Below are positions 17,581 to 26,126 of a DNA stretch of 64,000 nt, in pieces. A program made the translations under genes and the position numbers. Source of the DNA: Candidatus Hydrogenisulfobacillus filiaventi (lineage in GTDB: Bacteria > Bacillota > Sulfobacillia > Sulfobacillales > R501). Every line of letters starts with the position of its first letter. Position 1 is the stretch's first letter. Where the stretch lies: the NCBI GenBank assembly GCA_902809825.1, contig LR778114.1:1612001-1676000 (forward strand), read 5' to 3'. Under the pieces are notes generated by a model. That model was not told the DNA's origin and searched no databases. It worked only from the letters and a program-made list of their open reading frames with translations.

Positions 17581-19110
17581 TTAATGCCGGAAATGGCGCT
17601 CGTCGGTGAAGTACAAGCTGACCCCGCTGCTCTCGGCCACCTCCACCGACTCCCGGTCCCGGACGGACCCTCCGGGCTCCACCGCCAAGCGGACGCCGGC
17701 CGCCGCCGCCACCTGCATCACATCGCCGAAAGGGAAGAAGGCATCCGAGGCCAGCACCGCCCCCCGGGCCCGTTCCCCGGCCCGCTCCACCGCCTGGCGG
17801 GCGGCATCGATGCGGTTGGTCTGGCCGGCCCCGATGCCCACCGTGCTGCCGTCGCGCACCAGCACGATCGCGTTGGACTTGCAGGCCTGCACCACCCGCC
17901 AGGCCAGGTCGGCGTCGGCCCAGATCCGGTCGCCGGGGTCGATGACCGGCCCGCCCTGATGCCGGAAGGACTCCCGGGCCACCAGGAAGCGGTCGGGCTC
18001 CTGCACCAGCAGGCCGCCCGCCACCGAGCGCACCTGCGGGTCGGACGGCGGTTCCGGCATGCGGCCGGCGTCCAGCAGGCGGAGATTGGTCTTGCGGGCC
18101 AGCACCGCCCGCGCCTCCGGGCTATAGCCGGGGGCAATGACCACCTCCAGGAAGAGGTCCGCCAGCAGGCGGGCCGTGTCCTCATCCACCGGGCGGTTGA
18201 AGGCCACGATCCCGCCGAAGATGGAGACCGGATCGGCATCCCGCGCCCGCCGGAAGGCTTCGGCCGGGCTATCGGCCACCGCCACCCCGCAGGGATTCTG
18301 GTGCTTGACCGCCACCGCCGCGGGCCGGTCGGCCGGCAGCATGCCGGCCAGGCTCCAGGCGGTATCGGCATCGGCCAGGTTGTTGTACGAGAGGGCCTTG
18401 CCCTGATGCTGGACCATGGCTGCCAGACCCCGCCGCACCGGCCAGCGGTAGAAGCCCGCCCGCTGGTGGGGGTTCTCCCCGTAGCGAAGCTCCCCTTCCC
18501 GCCGGCCACCCACCAGCCATACCGGAGCGCTGCCGGGATCGGGGAGGCCGCCCATGGCCTGACTGATGACCCAGTCATAGTAGGCGGTCCGCTGCAGCGC
18601 CGCCGCGGCCAGGGCCCGGCGTTCCTCGGGCGCCCAGGCATCCAGCGGCCGCTCCATGGCCCGGGGGTACTGGGCCGGGTCCGACAGCACCAGGATGCGC
18701 TCGAAGTTCTTGGCCGCCGCCCGCAATAGCGAGACGCCGCCGATGTCAATCTCCTCCACCAAGGCGGGTCCGAAGCCGCCATGCTCGGCCAGGGCCGCCT
18801 CGAACGGATAGAGGTTCACCGCCACCAGCACGATGTCGGGCGCCCCCAGCCGCTCCCGCTCCGCCTGATCCTTCTCCCCGGGGCGGGCGAGCAGCCCGGC
18901 GTAGATGAGGGGATGCAGGGTCTTGACCCGTCCTCCCAGCAGATCCCCGAAGCCGGTCAGCTCCTCGATGGGACGGGCCTCCACCCCCGCTTCCCGCAGA
19001 TGGCGGACGGTCCCGCCGCTGGCCAGGATCCCCAGCCCCTGGGCCGATACCCAGCGCGCCAGCTCCACAATCCCCGTCTTATCGGTGACGCTCATGAGCG
19101 CCCACTGCAC
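17581..19110 (-). CDS. purH: Bifunctional AICAR transformylase / IMP cyclohydrolase
   Basis: A 509-residue enzyme for the last two steps of IMP synthesis. The cyclohydrolase domain starts VQWALMSVTDKTGIVELA; the transformylase domain includes ELRYGENPHQRAGFYR and VKHQNPCGVA, and it ends HFRH. I chose the GTG at 19110 because AAGGAGG, overlapping the purN stop, lies eight bases upstream and the protein then begins as its homologues do. An open frame continues about 70 codons further upstream but lies over purN and has no family match. The 14-base gap to purN fits operon transcription. Confidence 0.95.
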   Translation of the reverse strand: MQWALMSVTDKTGIVELARWVSAQGLGILASGGTVRHLREAGVEARPIEELTGFGDLLGGRVKTLHPLIYAGLLARPGEKDQAERERLGAPDIVLVAVNLYPFEAALAEHGGFGPALVEEIDIGGVSLLRAAAKNFERILVLSDPAQYPRAMERPLDAWAPEERRALAAAALQRTAYYDWVISQAMGGLPDPGSAPVWLVGGRREGELRYGENPHQRAGFYRWPVRRGLAAMVQHQGKALSYNNLADADTAWSLAGMLPADRPAAVAVKHQNPCGVAVADSPAEAFRRARDADPVSIFGGIVAFNRPVDEDTARLLADLFLEVVIAPGYSPEARAVLARKTNLRLLDAGRMPEPPSDPQVRSVAGGLLVQEPDRFLVARESFRHQGGPVIDPGDRIWADADLAWRVVQACKSNAIVLVRDGSTVGIGAGQTNRIDAARQAVERAGERARGAVLASDAFFPFGDVMQVAAAAGVRLAVEPGGSVRDRESVEVAESSGVSLYFTDERHFRH

Positions 19111-19123
19111 GATCCCGACCTCC

Positions 19124-19735
19124 TTATCCGCCCGACGGGGCAGCCTCCTCCAGAATCTCCACCCGGCGGCCCTGCACCCGGATCCGTCCCTGGTCGACCA
19201 GGCCCACCGCGGCCGGGAACAGCCGGTGCTCCACCGCATGGATGCGCGCTTCCAGCTCCTCCAGGCCGATGCCGGGGGGAACCGGCACCGCCTCCTGCAG
19301 GACGATGGGGCCGCTGTCATGCCCGTTGTCGACCAGGTGCACGGTGACCCCGGTCACCCGCACCCCCCACTCCCAGGCCTGCCGGATGGCATCCAGGCCG
19401 GGAAAGGCAGGGAGCAGGGAGGGGTGCAGGTTCAGCATGCGGCCGGCATAACGGTCCACCATCACCGGGCTCAGCCACCGCAGGTAGCCGGCCAGGGCCA
19501 CGGCCTCGATGCCCCGCGCCTCCAGCAGCGCGAGCAGTGCACGGTCATACGCCTCGCGGTCGGGGTAACGCCGGGGCAGCAGCACCTCCGCCGGCACCCC
19601 GAACCGGGCCGCCACCTCCAGCGCCCGCACCCCGGCCCGGTGCGAAACCACCAGCTCCACCCGGATATCGGGACGGGTCTCCAGCAGCGCCTCCAGGTTG
19701 GTACCGCTGCCGCCCACCAGCACCGCCCATCTCAT
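19124..19735 (-). CDS. purN: Phosphoribosylglycinamide formyltransferase (10-formyl-THF dependent)
   Basis: A 203-residue GAR transformylase. It starts RWAVLVGGSGTNLEALLE, binds folate and substrate through VALAGYLRWLSP, and has the catalytic triad region MLNLHPSLLPAFPGLDAIRQ (Asn-His) and VTVHLVDNGHDSGPIVLQ (Asp). It forms formyl-GAR with 10-formyltetrahydrofolate. The ATG at 19735 overlaps the end of purM, and purH follows. The length is typical. Confidence 0.95.
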   Translation of the reverse strand: MRWAVLVGGSGTNLEALLETRPDIRVELVVSHRAGVRALEVAARFGVPAEVLLPRRYPDREAYDRALLALLEARGIEAVALAGYLRWLSPVMVDRYAGRMLNLHPSLLPAFPGLDAIRQAWEWGVRVTGVTVHLVDNGHDSGPIVLQEAVPVPPGIGLEELEARIHAVEHRLFPAAVGLVDQGRIRVQGRRVEILEEAAPSGG

Positions 19736-20769
19736 AGCCCGCGCACCCCCGGTCCTGCCTCGACCGTCCCCACCACCCAGGCCGGCACCCCGGCCGCGGC
19801 GGCGGCGGCCTGCACCGCCTCCGCCGCCGCGGGGGCGGTCAGGACCGCGAAGCCGAGCCCCAGGTTGAAGGTGCGGGCCATTTCCGGCCCGGCGATGCCG
19901 CCTTCCACCGCCAGCACCCCGAACACCGGCGGCCGGGGCCAGGCGCCCGCATCAAGGCGCAGGCCCAGACGGCCCGCGGTCGCCCCCAGGGCCCGGGGCA
20001 GGTTTTCGACCAGGCCCCCGCCGGTGATGTGGGCCATGCCGGCCAGCTCCACTCCGGCCTCCCAGAGGCGGCGCACAACCGGGACATAGATACGGGTGGG
20101 CTCCAGCAGGACCTCCCCCCGCGGCCGGGGATCGTCGGCTGAGAGGGGGTCTTCCAGGCGCCGCCCGGGCGCATCCGCGATCAGCACCCGCCGGGCCAGG
20201 CTGTAGCCGTTGCTGTGCAGCCCGCTGGAGGCCAGGCCGACCACCACGTCCCCGGGCTGCGGCGGGCGGAAGGGGACCCGTTCCCGGCCCACGGCGAACC
20301 CGGCCAAGTCGTACTCGCCGGGGGCGTACAGGTCAGGCATCTCCGCCGTCTCCCCGCCCAACAGGGCGCAACCGGCCTCGCGGCAGCCGGCAGCCATCCC
20401 CCGGACCAGGTCGGCCACCAAGGCCGGGTCCAGCCGCCCACAGGCGATGTAGTCCAGAAAAAAGAGCGGCTCGCCCCCGGCCGCCAGCACATCATTGACG
20501 TTCATGGCCACCAAGTCGATACCGACGGTGTCGTGGCGGCCCAGGGCCTGCGCCACGCGCACCTTAGTCCCCACCCCGTCAGCGCCCGCCAGCAGCACGG
20601 TGCCGTCGGGCAGCCGGAACCGTCCGGCAAAGCCGCCGATCCCGCCTTCGACCTCGGGGCCGTAGGTCGCCTCGACCAGGGCCCGGATCCGGCGCACGGC
20701 CTCATTCCCGGCGTCGATATCGACCCCGGCCGCGCGGTAGGTCCATCCCTGCCGCCGCTCGTCCTCCAA
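19732..20769 (-). CDS. purM: Phosphoribosylformylglycinamidine cyclo-ligase (AIR synthetase)
   Basis: A 345-residue PurM that closes the imidazole ring of AIR using ATP. It contains YRAAGVDIDAGNEAVRRI, the metal/ATP loop LLAGADGVGTKVRVAQ, AMNVNDVLAAGGEPLFFLDY, LGGETAEMPDLY, and ITGGGLVENLPRAL. The start is a TTG at 20769 with AAAGGGG upstream, 24 bases after purF; the family N-terminus starts shortly after, so no better start exists. It overlaps purN by four bases. Confidence 0.95.
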   Translation of the reverse strand: MEDERRQGWTYRAAGVDIDAGNEAVRRIRALVEATYGPEVEGGIGGFAGRFRLPDGTVLLAGADGVGTKVRVAQALGRHDTVGIDLVAMNVNDVLAAGGEPLFFLDYIACGRLDPALVADLVRGMAAGCREAGCALLGGETAEMPDLYAPGEYDLAGFAVGRERVPFRPPQPGDVVVGLASSGLHSNGYSLARRVLIADAPGRRLEDPLSADDPRPRGEVLLEPTRIYVPVVRRLWEAGVELAGMAHITGGGLVENLPRALGATAGRLGLRLDAGAWPRPPVFGVLAVEGGIAGPEMARTFNLGLGFAVLTAPAAAEAVQAAAAAAGVPAWVVGTVEAGPGVRGL

Positions 20770-20793
20770 CTGCCTGCCCCTTTCCCCGGGGTG

Positions 20794-22203
20794 TTAGTGC
20801 ACGACGCCCGCTGCCGGCACCCCACTGCGGCCGGGTACCGGCACCGGATAGCGGCCGCCGAAGCAGGCGGTGCAGAACCCCGCCCCGCCCAGCACCGTGG
20901 TCAGCCCTTCCAGCGAGAGGTAAGCCAAGGAGTCAGCCCCCACCGCCTCCCGCACCGCCTCCAGGGGCAGGCGCGCCGCCAGCAGCTCCTGGTCGCGGGA
21001 GGTGTCGATGCCGTAATGACAGGGATGCCGGTAGGGCGGCGAGGCAATGCGCATGTGCACCTCGCGCGCCCCCGCCTGCCGCAGCAGCTGCACGATGAAG
21101 CGGGAGGTGGTGCCCCGCACCAGCGAGTCGTCCACCAGCACCACCCGTTTGCCGGCCACCACCTCCGGCACCGCCGAGACCTTCAGCTGCACCCCGGACT
21201 CCCGCTCCGACTGGCTGGGGGCGATAAAGGTGCGGGCGATATAGCGATTCTTGACCAATCCCAGGTCGTAGTCCAGCCCCAGCTCCTGGGCATACCCCAT
21301 GGCCTGGGGCAGGCTGGAGTCGGGCACCCCCACCACCACGTCCGCCTCCGCCGGGGCCTCCCGGGCCAGCATCCGGCCCAGCTCCCGGCGGTAGACGTAG
21401 GCGCTGCGGTCGCCCAGCCGGGAATCAGCCCGGGCAAAGTAGATGTATTCAAAGGAACAGGCCGCGGCCGGCACCGGCGGGGCGAAGCGGTCGGAATCCA
21501 GACCCTGGGGCCCGATCCGGACCAGTTCCCCCGGCTCCACTTCCCGCACCAGGCGGGCCCCGCCGATATCCAGGGCGCAACTCTCCGAGGCCAGCACCCA
21601 CTGGCCGTCCGGCAGCTGGCCCAGCACCAGCGGCCGCAGGCCGGCCGGGTCGCGGGCCCCGAACAGGCCCGCGTCCGACAGCACCACGAAGGCGAAGCCG
21701 CCTTCCAGACGGGCCAGGGCGGCCTTAAGGGCATCCTCCAGGCCGGCATGTCCGGACCGCGCCACCAGATGGGCCAGCAGCTCACTGTCGCTGTCCCCCT
21801 GGAAGACCGCCCCCGCGCGCGCCAGCTCCGCCCGCAGGGCGGCCGCGTTGACCAGGTTGCCGTTGTGGGCCAGCGCCAGCTGACCGTAGCGGGAGTCCAT
21901 CACCAGCGGCTGGGCATTGGCCAGGCTGGAGGATCCCTGGGTGGAGTAGCGCACATGGCCGATCGCCACCGACCCCGGGCGGGCCGCCTCCTGTTCCGGG
22001 CTCAGCACCTCTGAGACCAGCCCCATGCCCTTATGCACCTCGATGCGGCCGGCCCCGCCCGTCCCCGGCACCCAGGTGGCGATGCCGGCCGATTCCTGGC
22101 CCCGGTGCTGCAGGCTGAAGATGCCCCAATAGGCCATCAGGGCGGCGTCGGGCACGCCCCAGACCCCGAAGACGCCGCAGGCGTCATGCACCTCGTATGC
22201 CAT
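20794..22203 (-). CDS. purF: Amidophosphoribosyltransferase
   Basis: A 469-residue enzyme for the committed step, PRPP plus glutamine to phosphoribosylamine. The short leader MAYEVHDA precedes C9, which becomes the N-terminal nucleophile of the class II glutaminase after propeptide removal, as in Bacillus-type PurF. The PRTase domain carries VVLVDDSLVRGTTSRFIVQ. Cysteines that could hold the 4Fe-4S cluster lie in the C-terminal third, including CHYGID and GAGFCTACFGG. It lies between purL (9-base gap) and purM in the standard operon order. Confidence 0.96.
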   Translation of the reverse strand: MAYEVHDACGVFGVWGVPDAALMAYWGIFSLQHRGQESAGIATWVPGTGGAGRIEVHKGMGLVSEVLSPEQEAARPGSVAIGHVRYSTQGSSSLANAQPLVMDSRYGQLALAHNGNLVNAAALRAELARAGAVFQGDSDSELLAHLVARSGHAGLEDALKAALARLEGGFAFVVLSDAGLFGARDPAGLRPLVLGQLPDGQWVLASESCALDIGGARLVREVEPGELVRIGPQGLDSDRFAPPVPAAACSFEYIYFARADSRLGDRSAYVYRRELGRMLAREAPAEADVVVGVPDSSLPQAMGYAQELGLDYDLGLVKNRYIARTFIAPSQSERESGVQLKVSAVPEVVAGKRVVLVDDSLVRGTTSRFIVQLLRQAGAREVHMRIASPPYRHPCHYGIDTSRDQELLAARLPLEAVREAVGADSLAYLSLEGLTTVLGGAGFCTACFGGRYPVPVPGRSGVPAAGVVH

Positions 22204-22212
22204 GGCTGCCCC

Positions 22213-24438
22213 TCATCCCTCCACCGGCGACCGCACCGGCCGCACACGCCAGGCCCGGTCCGCCTCCCGGCGCTCCAACCGCCAGGCGCGGCGCCCGGGC
22301 GCCTCCAGGACCGTGGTCCCGGGATCCACCCGGCCGATGACCCGCCAGGGGACGCCGGCCGCTTCCAGCCGGGCCCCCCAGGCGGCCAGATGTTCCGGAT
22401 CCACCGCCGCCACAACCTGTCCGGGTCCCTCCCCGAACCACAGGCTCACGTCCTCCCCCGCCTCCAGGCGGGGCGCCCCGGCGGTTTCCGGTGCCTGCAG
22501 CCACATCCGCACCACCGCCGCCAGGGGGCCGCCGTCGGTCACCACCCGCACCGCGCCCAGGCCCTCCCCGAACCAGGGAGCCTCCAATGCGGCCAGCGTC
22601 AGCGCCATCCGCTCCAGGTCGGCGCGGGGATAGGGCAGGCCGTCCCAGGGGCTGCCGGCCTGCAGGGCCAGCACGCTGCCGCCTAGCGCGGCGGGACCGC
22701 CCGCCGGCGGGTTCAGCAGCACCAGCTGCCAGCCGGGCCGGTCCCAGGTGCGGGGCCGGGGGCGGGCCGGATGCGGGTGCCCGCCCACCATCCCGATGAC
22801 GGGGGTGGGCCAGATGGGCTCGCCGGCGGTCTCGTTGTGCAGGGAGACATTGCCGCCCACCACCGGCAGCCCCAACGCCCGCGCCGCATCCGCGATGCCG
22901 GCGGCCAGGGCCGCCAGCTGACGGTAGACCTGCGGCCGGTCAGGATTGCCGGCATTGAGCCCGTCGGTGATCCCCAAGGGCCGTGCCCCGGTGGCCGCCA
23001 CCGCCAGCGCCGCGCGCACCACAGCCCCCATGGCCCCCGCGTAGGGGTCCACCGCGCACCAGCGGCCGGGTCCGGCGATGGCCAGGGCCAGGCCCTCCCG
23101 TTCGCCCTTGACCCGCAGGACCGCCGCCTCCCCGTCCGGCCCCTGCACGGTATTGGTCTGGATGGTCCAGTCATAGCGGGTGTAGATGGCGGCGCGGTCG
23201 CGCACATCCGGGTCCGCCAGCACGGCCAGGGCCGCCTCCCGCCCGCCGGACGGCACCGTCTCCGGCACCGGCACCGCGGGGGCGGCCCGCACCGCCTCCG
23301 CCAGCCCCGGGTCCGGCTGCCGGCGCGGGCAGCCGGTCACCAGCACCCGGGCGGGCAGGTCGGCCACCACCGCCCCCTGGTGGCGGATGCGCAGCCGGTC
23401 GTCGGTGGTCACGCTGCCGATGACCGCCACCTCCAGCTCCCAGTGGGCCGCGGTCTCCCGCACCCGTTCCCAGGCCCCGGGGTCGATCACCAGCAGCATG
23501 CGCTCCTGGGACTCCGAGAGCATGATCTCATAGGCCGTCATGCCCCTCTCCCGGCAGGGCACGCGGTCCAGGTCCAGCTCCCCGCCCGCGCCCGACTGCA
23601 CCAGCACCTCCGAGACGGCGGAGGTGAGACCGGCCGCCCCCAGGTCCTGGACCGCCTGCACGCCGGGGGCACCGGCCAGGGCCAGGGTGGCCTCCATCAG
23701 CAGCTTGCCGGTGAAAGGGTCGCCCACCTGCACCGTCGGCCGCTGGTCCTCACCCTCCCGGGTCAAATCGCGCGACGCCAGCAGGCTGGCCCCGTGGATG
23801 CCGTCGCGACCGGTGCGCTGGCCCATCAGCACCAGCAGGCCGCCGGGCCGGGCCCCTCCCGCCCCCACCGGCGGCCGCCCGTGCGGGGCGATGCCCACGC
23901 ACATGACGTTGACCAGGGGGTTGCGGGCGTAGACCGGGGCGTAGGCCACCTCCCCGGCCACGGTCGGAATGCCGATGGCGTTGCCGTACTTGCCCACGCC
24001 CTCCACCACCCGGTCCTCCAGCAGGGCGCTGTGCGCGTCCCCGCGCCCGAAACGCAGGGAGTCCAGCAGCGCCACGGGCCGGGCGCCCATGGCCACCACA
24101 TCCCGGATGATGCCGCCCACGCCGGTGGCCGCCCCCTCGACCGGCTCCACGTAGGAGGGATGGTTGTGGGATTCGATCTTGAAGGCCACATCCACCCCGC
24201 TGCCGGGCGCCAGGTGCACCACGCCCGCGTTGCCGCCGGGACCGGCCACCACCGCCGGCCCCTCGTGCGGCAACCAGGCCAGCAGACCCTTGGAGGACTT
24301 ATAGCTGCAGTGCTCGGACCACATCGCCCCCAGGAGCCCCAGCTCCAGCGGGTTGGGTTCGCGGCCCAGCAACCGGCAGGCGGCCTCGAACTCGGCGGCG
24401 GTCAGGCCCACCGCCTCATAGGCCGTGGACCCGCTCAT
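22213..24438 (-). CDS. purL: Phosphoribosylformylglycinamidine synthase subunit II (small PurL)
   Basis: A 741-residue small-type PurL that forms FGAM with ammonia supplied by PurQ through the PurLQS complex. Motifs include LLGAMWSEHCSYKSSKGLL, KIESHNHPSYVEPVEGAATG, VQDLGAAGLTSAVSE, and VVGGNVSLHNETAG. I chose the ATG at 24438, which overlaps the purQ stop as ATGA; an in-frame ATG at 24468 lies inside purQ. The length and its separation from PurQ and PurS are typical of Firmicutes. Confidence 0.95.
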   Translation of the reverse strand: MSGSTAYEAVGLTAAEFEAACRLLGREPNPLELGLLGAMWSEHCSYKSSKGLLAWLPHEGPAVVAGPGGNAGVVHLAPGSGVDVAFKIESHNHPSYVEPVEGAATGVGGIIRDVVAMGARPVALLDSLRFGRGDAHSALLEDRVVEGVGKYGNAIGIPTVAGEVAYAPVYARNPLVNVMCVGIAPHGRPPVGAGGARPGGLLVLMGQRTGRDGIHGASLLASRDLTREGEDQRPTVQVGDPFTGKLLMEATLALAGAPGVQAVQDLGAAGLTSAVSEVLVQSGAGGELDLDRVPCRERGMTAYEIMLSESQERMLLVIDPGAWERVRETAAHWELEVAVIGSVTTDDRLRIRHQGAVVADLPARVLVTGCPRRQPDPGLAEAVRAAPAVPVPETVPSGGREAALAVLADPDVRDRAAIYTRYDWTIQTNTVQGPDGEAAVLRVKGEREGLALAIAGPGRWCAVDPYAGAMGAVVRAALAVAATGARPLGITDGLNAGNPDRPQVYRQLAALAAGIADAARALGLPVVGGNVSLHNETAGEPIWPTPVIGMVGGHPHPARPRPRTWDRPGWQLVLLNPPAGGPAALGGSVLALQAGSPWDGLPYPRADLERMALTLAALEAPWFGEGLGAVRVVTDGGPLAAVVRMWLQAPETAGAPRLEAGEDVSLWFGEGPGQVVAAVDPEHLAAWGARLEAAGVPWRVIGRVDPGTTVLEAPGRRAWRLERREADRAWRVRPVRSPVEG

Positions 24439-25136
24439 GCCGCGCCCCCTTCCCGGCCCCACAGCCACAGCTCCAGAAAGCGGCGCCCGTCGGCGGATCC
24501 CAGGTAGGCGGCCATGGCCCGCTCCGGATGGGGCATCAGCCCTAGCACCGGCCCGCGGGCCACCCCCGCGATGTTGGCCACCGCCCCGTTGGGGTTGGCC
24601 AGCGGATCCGGGCGGCCGGCCGCGTCGGTGTACTGCAGGAAGACCTCCCCGGCCGTAAACAGGCTGCCGAGGCTGCCTTCCGCCACCGCGAACGCCCCCT
24701 CATGGTGGGCCACCGGCAGCCGGAAGCGCTGGCCGGCGAAGCCCGGCCAGCCGGCCGGGGCGGTATGCACCGTCACCGTTTCCAGCGTAGCCCGGAACAC
24801 GCCGGTGGTGTTGGGCCGCAGGGCGCCCGGTAACAGGCCGGCCTCGGTCAGGATCTGAAACCCGTTGCAGATGCCCAGCACGGGCAGGCCTTCCTCCCGC
24901 ACCCGCCGGGCTACTTCGGTCATCACCGCGGAACGCGCCGCCAGCGCCCCGCTGCGCAGGTAGTCGCCATAGGAGAACCCGCCCGGGATGATCACCCGGT
25001 CCACCGCCCCCAGGGGGTCGCGGTACCAGTGGGCCATCGCCCGCACCCCCAGTTCCTCCAAGGCCCACAGGGTGTCGGTGTCGCAGTTGGAGCCGGGAAA
25101 GGTCAGCACCGCTACCGTCGGCGACCCGGCGGCCAT
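24435..25136 (-). CDS. purQ: Phosphoribosylformylglycinamidine synthase subunit I (glutaminase PurQ)
   Basis: A 233-residue class I glutamine amidotransferase that gives ammonia to PurL. It starts TVAVLTFPGSNCDTDTLWAL, has FSYGDYLRSGALAA, the nucleophilic cysteine in VLGICNGFQIL, and the catalytic His-Glu in LGLMPHPERA. The ATG at 25136 is preceded by GGAGGAGGGC that overlaps the purS stop. The longer open frame upstream covers purS and is not used. Confidence 0.95.
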   Translation of the reverse strand: MAAGSPTVAVLTFPGSNCDTDTLWALEELGVRAMAHWYRDPLGAVDRVIIPGGFSYGDYLRSGALAARSAVMTEVARRVREEGLPVLGICNGFQILTEAGLLPGALRPNTTGVFRATLETVTVHTAPAGWPGFAGQRFRLPVAHHEGAFAVAEGSLGSLFTAGEVFLQYTDAAGRPDPLANPNGAVANIAGVARGPVLGLMPHPERAMAAYLGSADGRRFLELWLWGREGGAA

Positions 25137-25137
25137 G

Positions 25138-25404
25138 TTAGCCCTCCTCCCCCGGCGACACCCGCACGGTATAGGTCTCCAGCACCGGGTTGGCCAGCAG
25201 CCCGCCGGCGAGCTCCTCGGCCTGCCGGCGGGCACTCTCGGCATCCGGCGCCTCCAGCCAGAGGTCCACCAGCCGCCCCAGGCGGATGGCTTCCACCCCC
25301 ACGTGGCCGGTCTGACGCCAGACCTTCTCCACCGCCGCCCCCTGGGGGTCGAAGACCCCCTCCTTCAGCCGCACCAGCACCTCCGCCCGCCATCGCCCGC
25401 TCAT
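25138..25404 (-). CDS. purS: Phosphoribosylformylglycinamidine synthase subunit PurS
   Basis: An 88-residue PurS, the small dimeric subunit that bridges PurL and PurQ. It contains EVLVRLKEGVFDPQGAAVEK and ends with NPVLETYTVRVSPGEEG, both standard. The ATG at 25404 overlaps the purC stop as ATGA. The position between purC and purQ is the canonical one. Confidence 0.93.
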   Translation of the reverse strand: MSGRWRAEVLVRLKEGVFDPQGAAVEKVWRQTGHVGVEAIRLGRLVDLWLEAPDAESARRQAEELAGGLLANPVLETYTVRVSPGEEG

Positions 25405-26126
25405 TGCAGCACCCGCTCCAGCACCTCGCGGTAGGCCTCCTCCACCCCGCCCAGATCCCGGCGGAACCGGTCCTTGTCCAGCTTGGTCAGATCGCGTTTG
25501 TCCCACAGCCGGCAGGTGTCGGGGGAGATCTCATCCCCCAGCTTGAGCACCTGGCTGCCGTCCGGGGCGGTAAAGGTGCCGAACTCCAGCTTGAAATCGA
25601 CCAGGATGATGCCGCGCCGGTCGAAATAGGCGCTCAGAAAATCGTTGACGGCCCGACCGCGGGTCTTGAGGTCCGCGATGGCCGCCTCGTCCGCCAGCCC
25701 TAGGGCCAGCACATGGTCCTCGTTGAGCAGGGGGTCCCCCAGTTCATCATTCTTATAGTACAACTCCACCACCGGCCGCGGCAGCGGGGTGCCCTCCGCC
25801 AGCCCGGTCCGGGCCGCCAGCGAGCCCGCCACCCGGTTGCGCACCACCACCTCCAACGGCAGCATGCGCAGCCGGTCCACCAGCAGGTCGCGCTCGCCCA
25901 CCTGCTCCCGGAAGTGGGTGGGGATGCCAGCCGCCTCCAGGCGGGCGAAGAGCGCCGCCGAGATGCGGGCGTTCATGCGGCCCTTGTCCAGGATCTGCCC
26001 CTTCTTCTGCCCGTTGAAGGCGGTGGCGTCGTCCTTGAACTCCACCCAAAGGGCGGAGGGATCCCCCGTCTCGTAGATGCGCTTGGCCTTCCCCTCGTAG
26101 AGGAAGGCCCCCTTGCTGACGCTCAT
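25401..26126 (-). CDS. purC: SAICAR synthetase
   Basis: A 241-residue PurC joining aspartate to CAIR. The N-terminus FLYEGKAKRIYETGDP, the ATP-binding KKGQILDKGRMNARIS, LEVVVRNRVAGSLAARTGL, the stretch FLSAYFDRRGIILVDFKLEFG, and LGDEISPDTCRLWD are diagnostic. The ATG at 26126 overlaps the purB stop. A longer in-frame open reading frame upstream runs over purB in the wrong frame and is spurious. Confidence 0.95.
   Translation of the reverse strand: MSVSKGAFLYEGKAKRIYETGDPSALWVEFKDDATAFNGQKKGQILDKGRMNARISAALFARLEAAGIPTHFREQVGERDLLVDRLRMLPLEVVVRNRVAGSLAARTGLAEGTPLPRPVVELYYKNDELGDPLLNEDHVLALGLADEAAIADLKTRGRAVNDFLSAYFDRRGIILVDFKLEFGTFTAPDGSQVLKLGDEISPDTCRLWDKRDLTKLDKDRFRRDLGGVEEAYREVLERVLQ

Noticed and set aside
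19111-19320. N-terminal extension of purH by about 70 codons
   Set aside because: It overlaps purN in another frame. A ribosome-binding site and a GTG give the normal PurH start at 19110.
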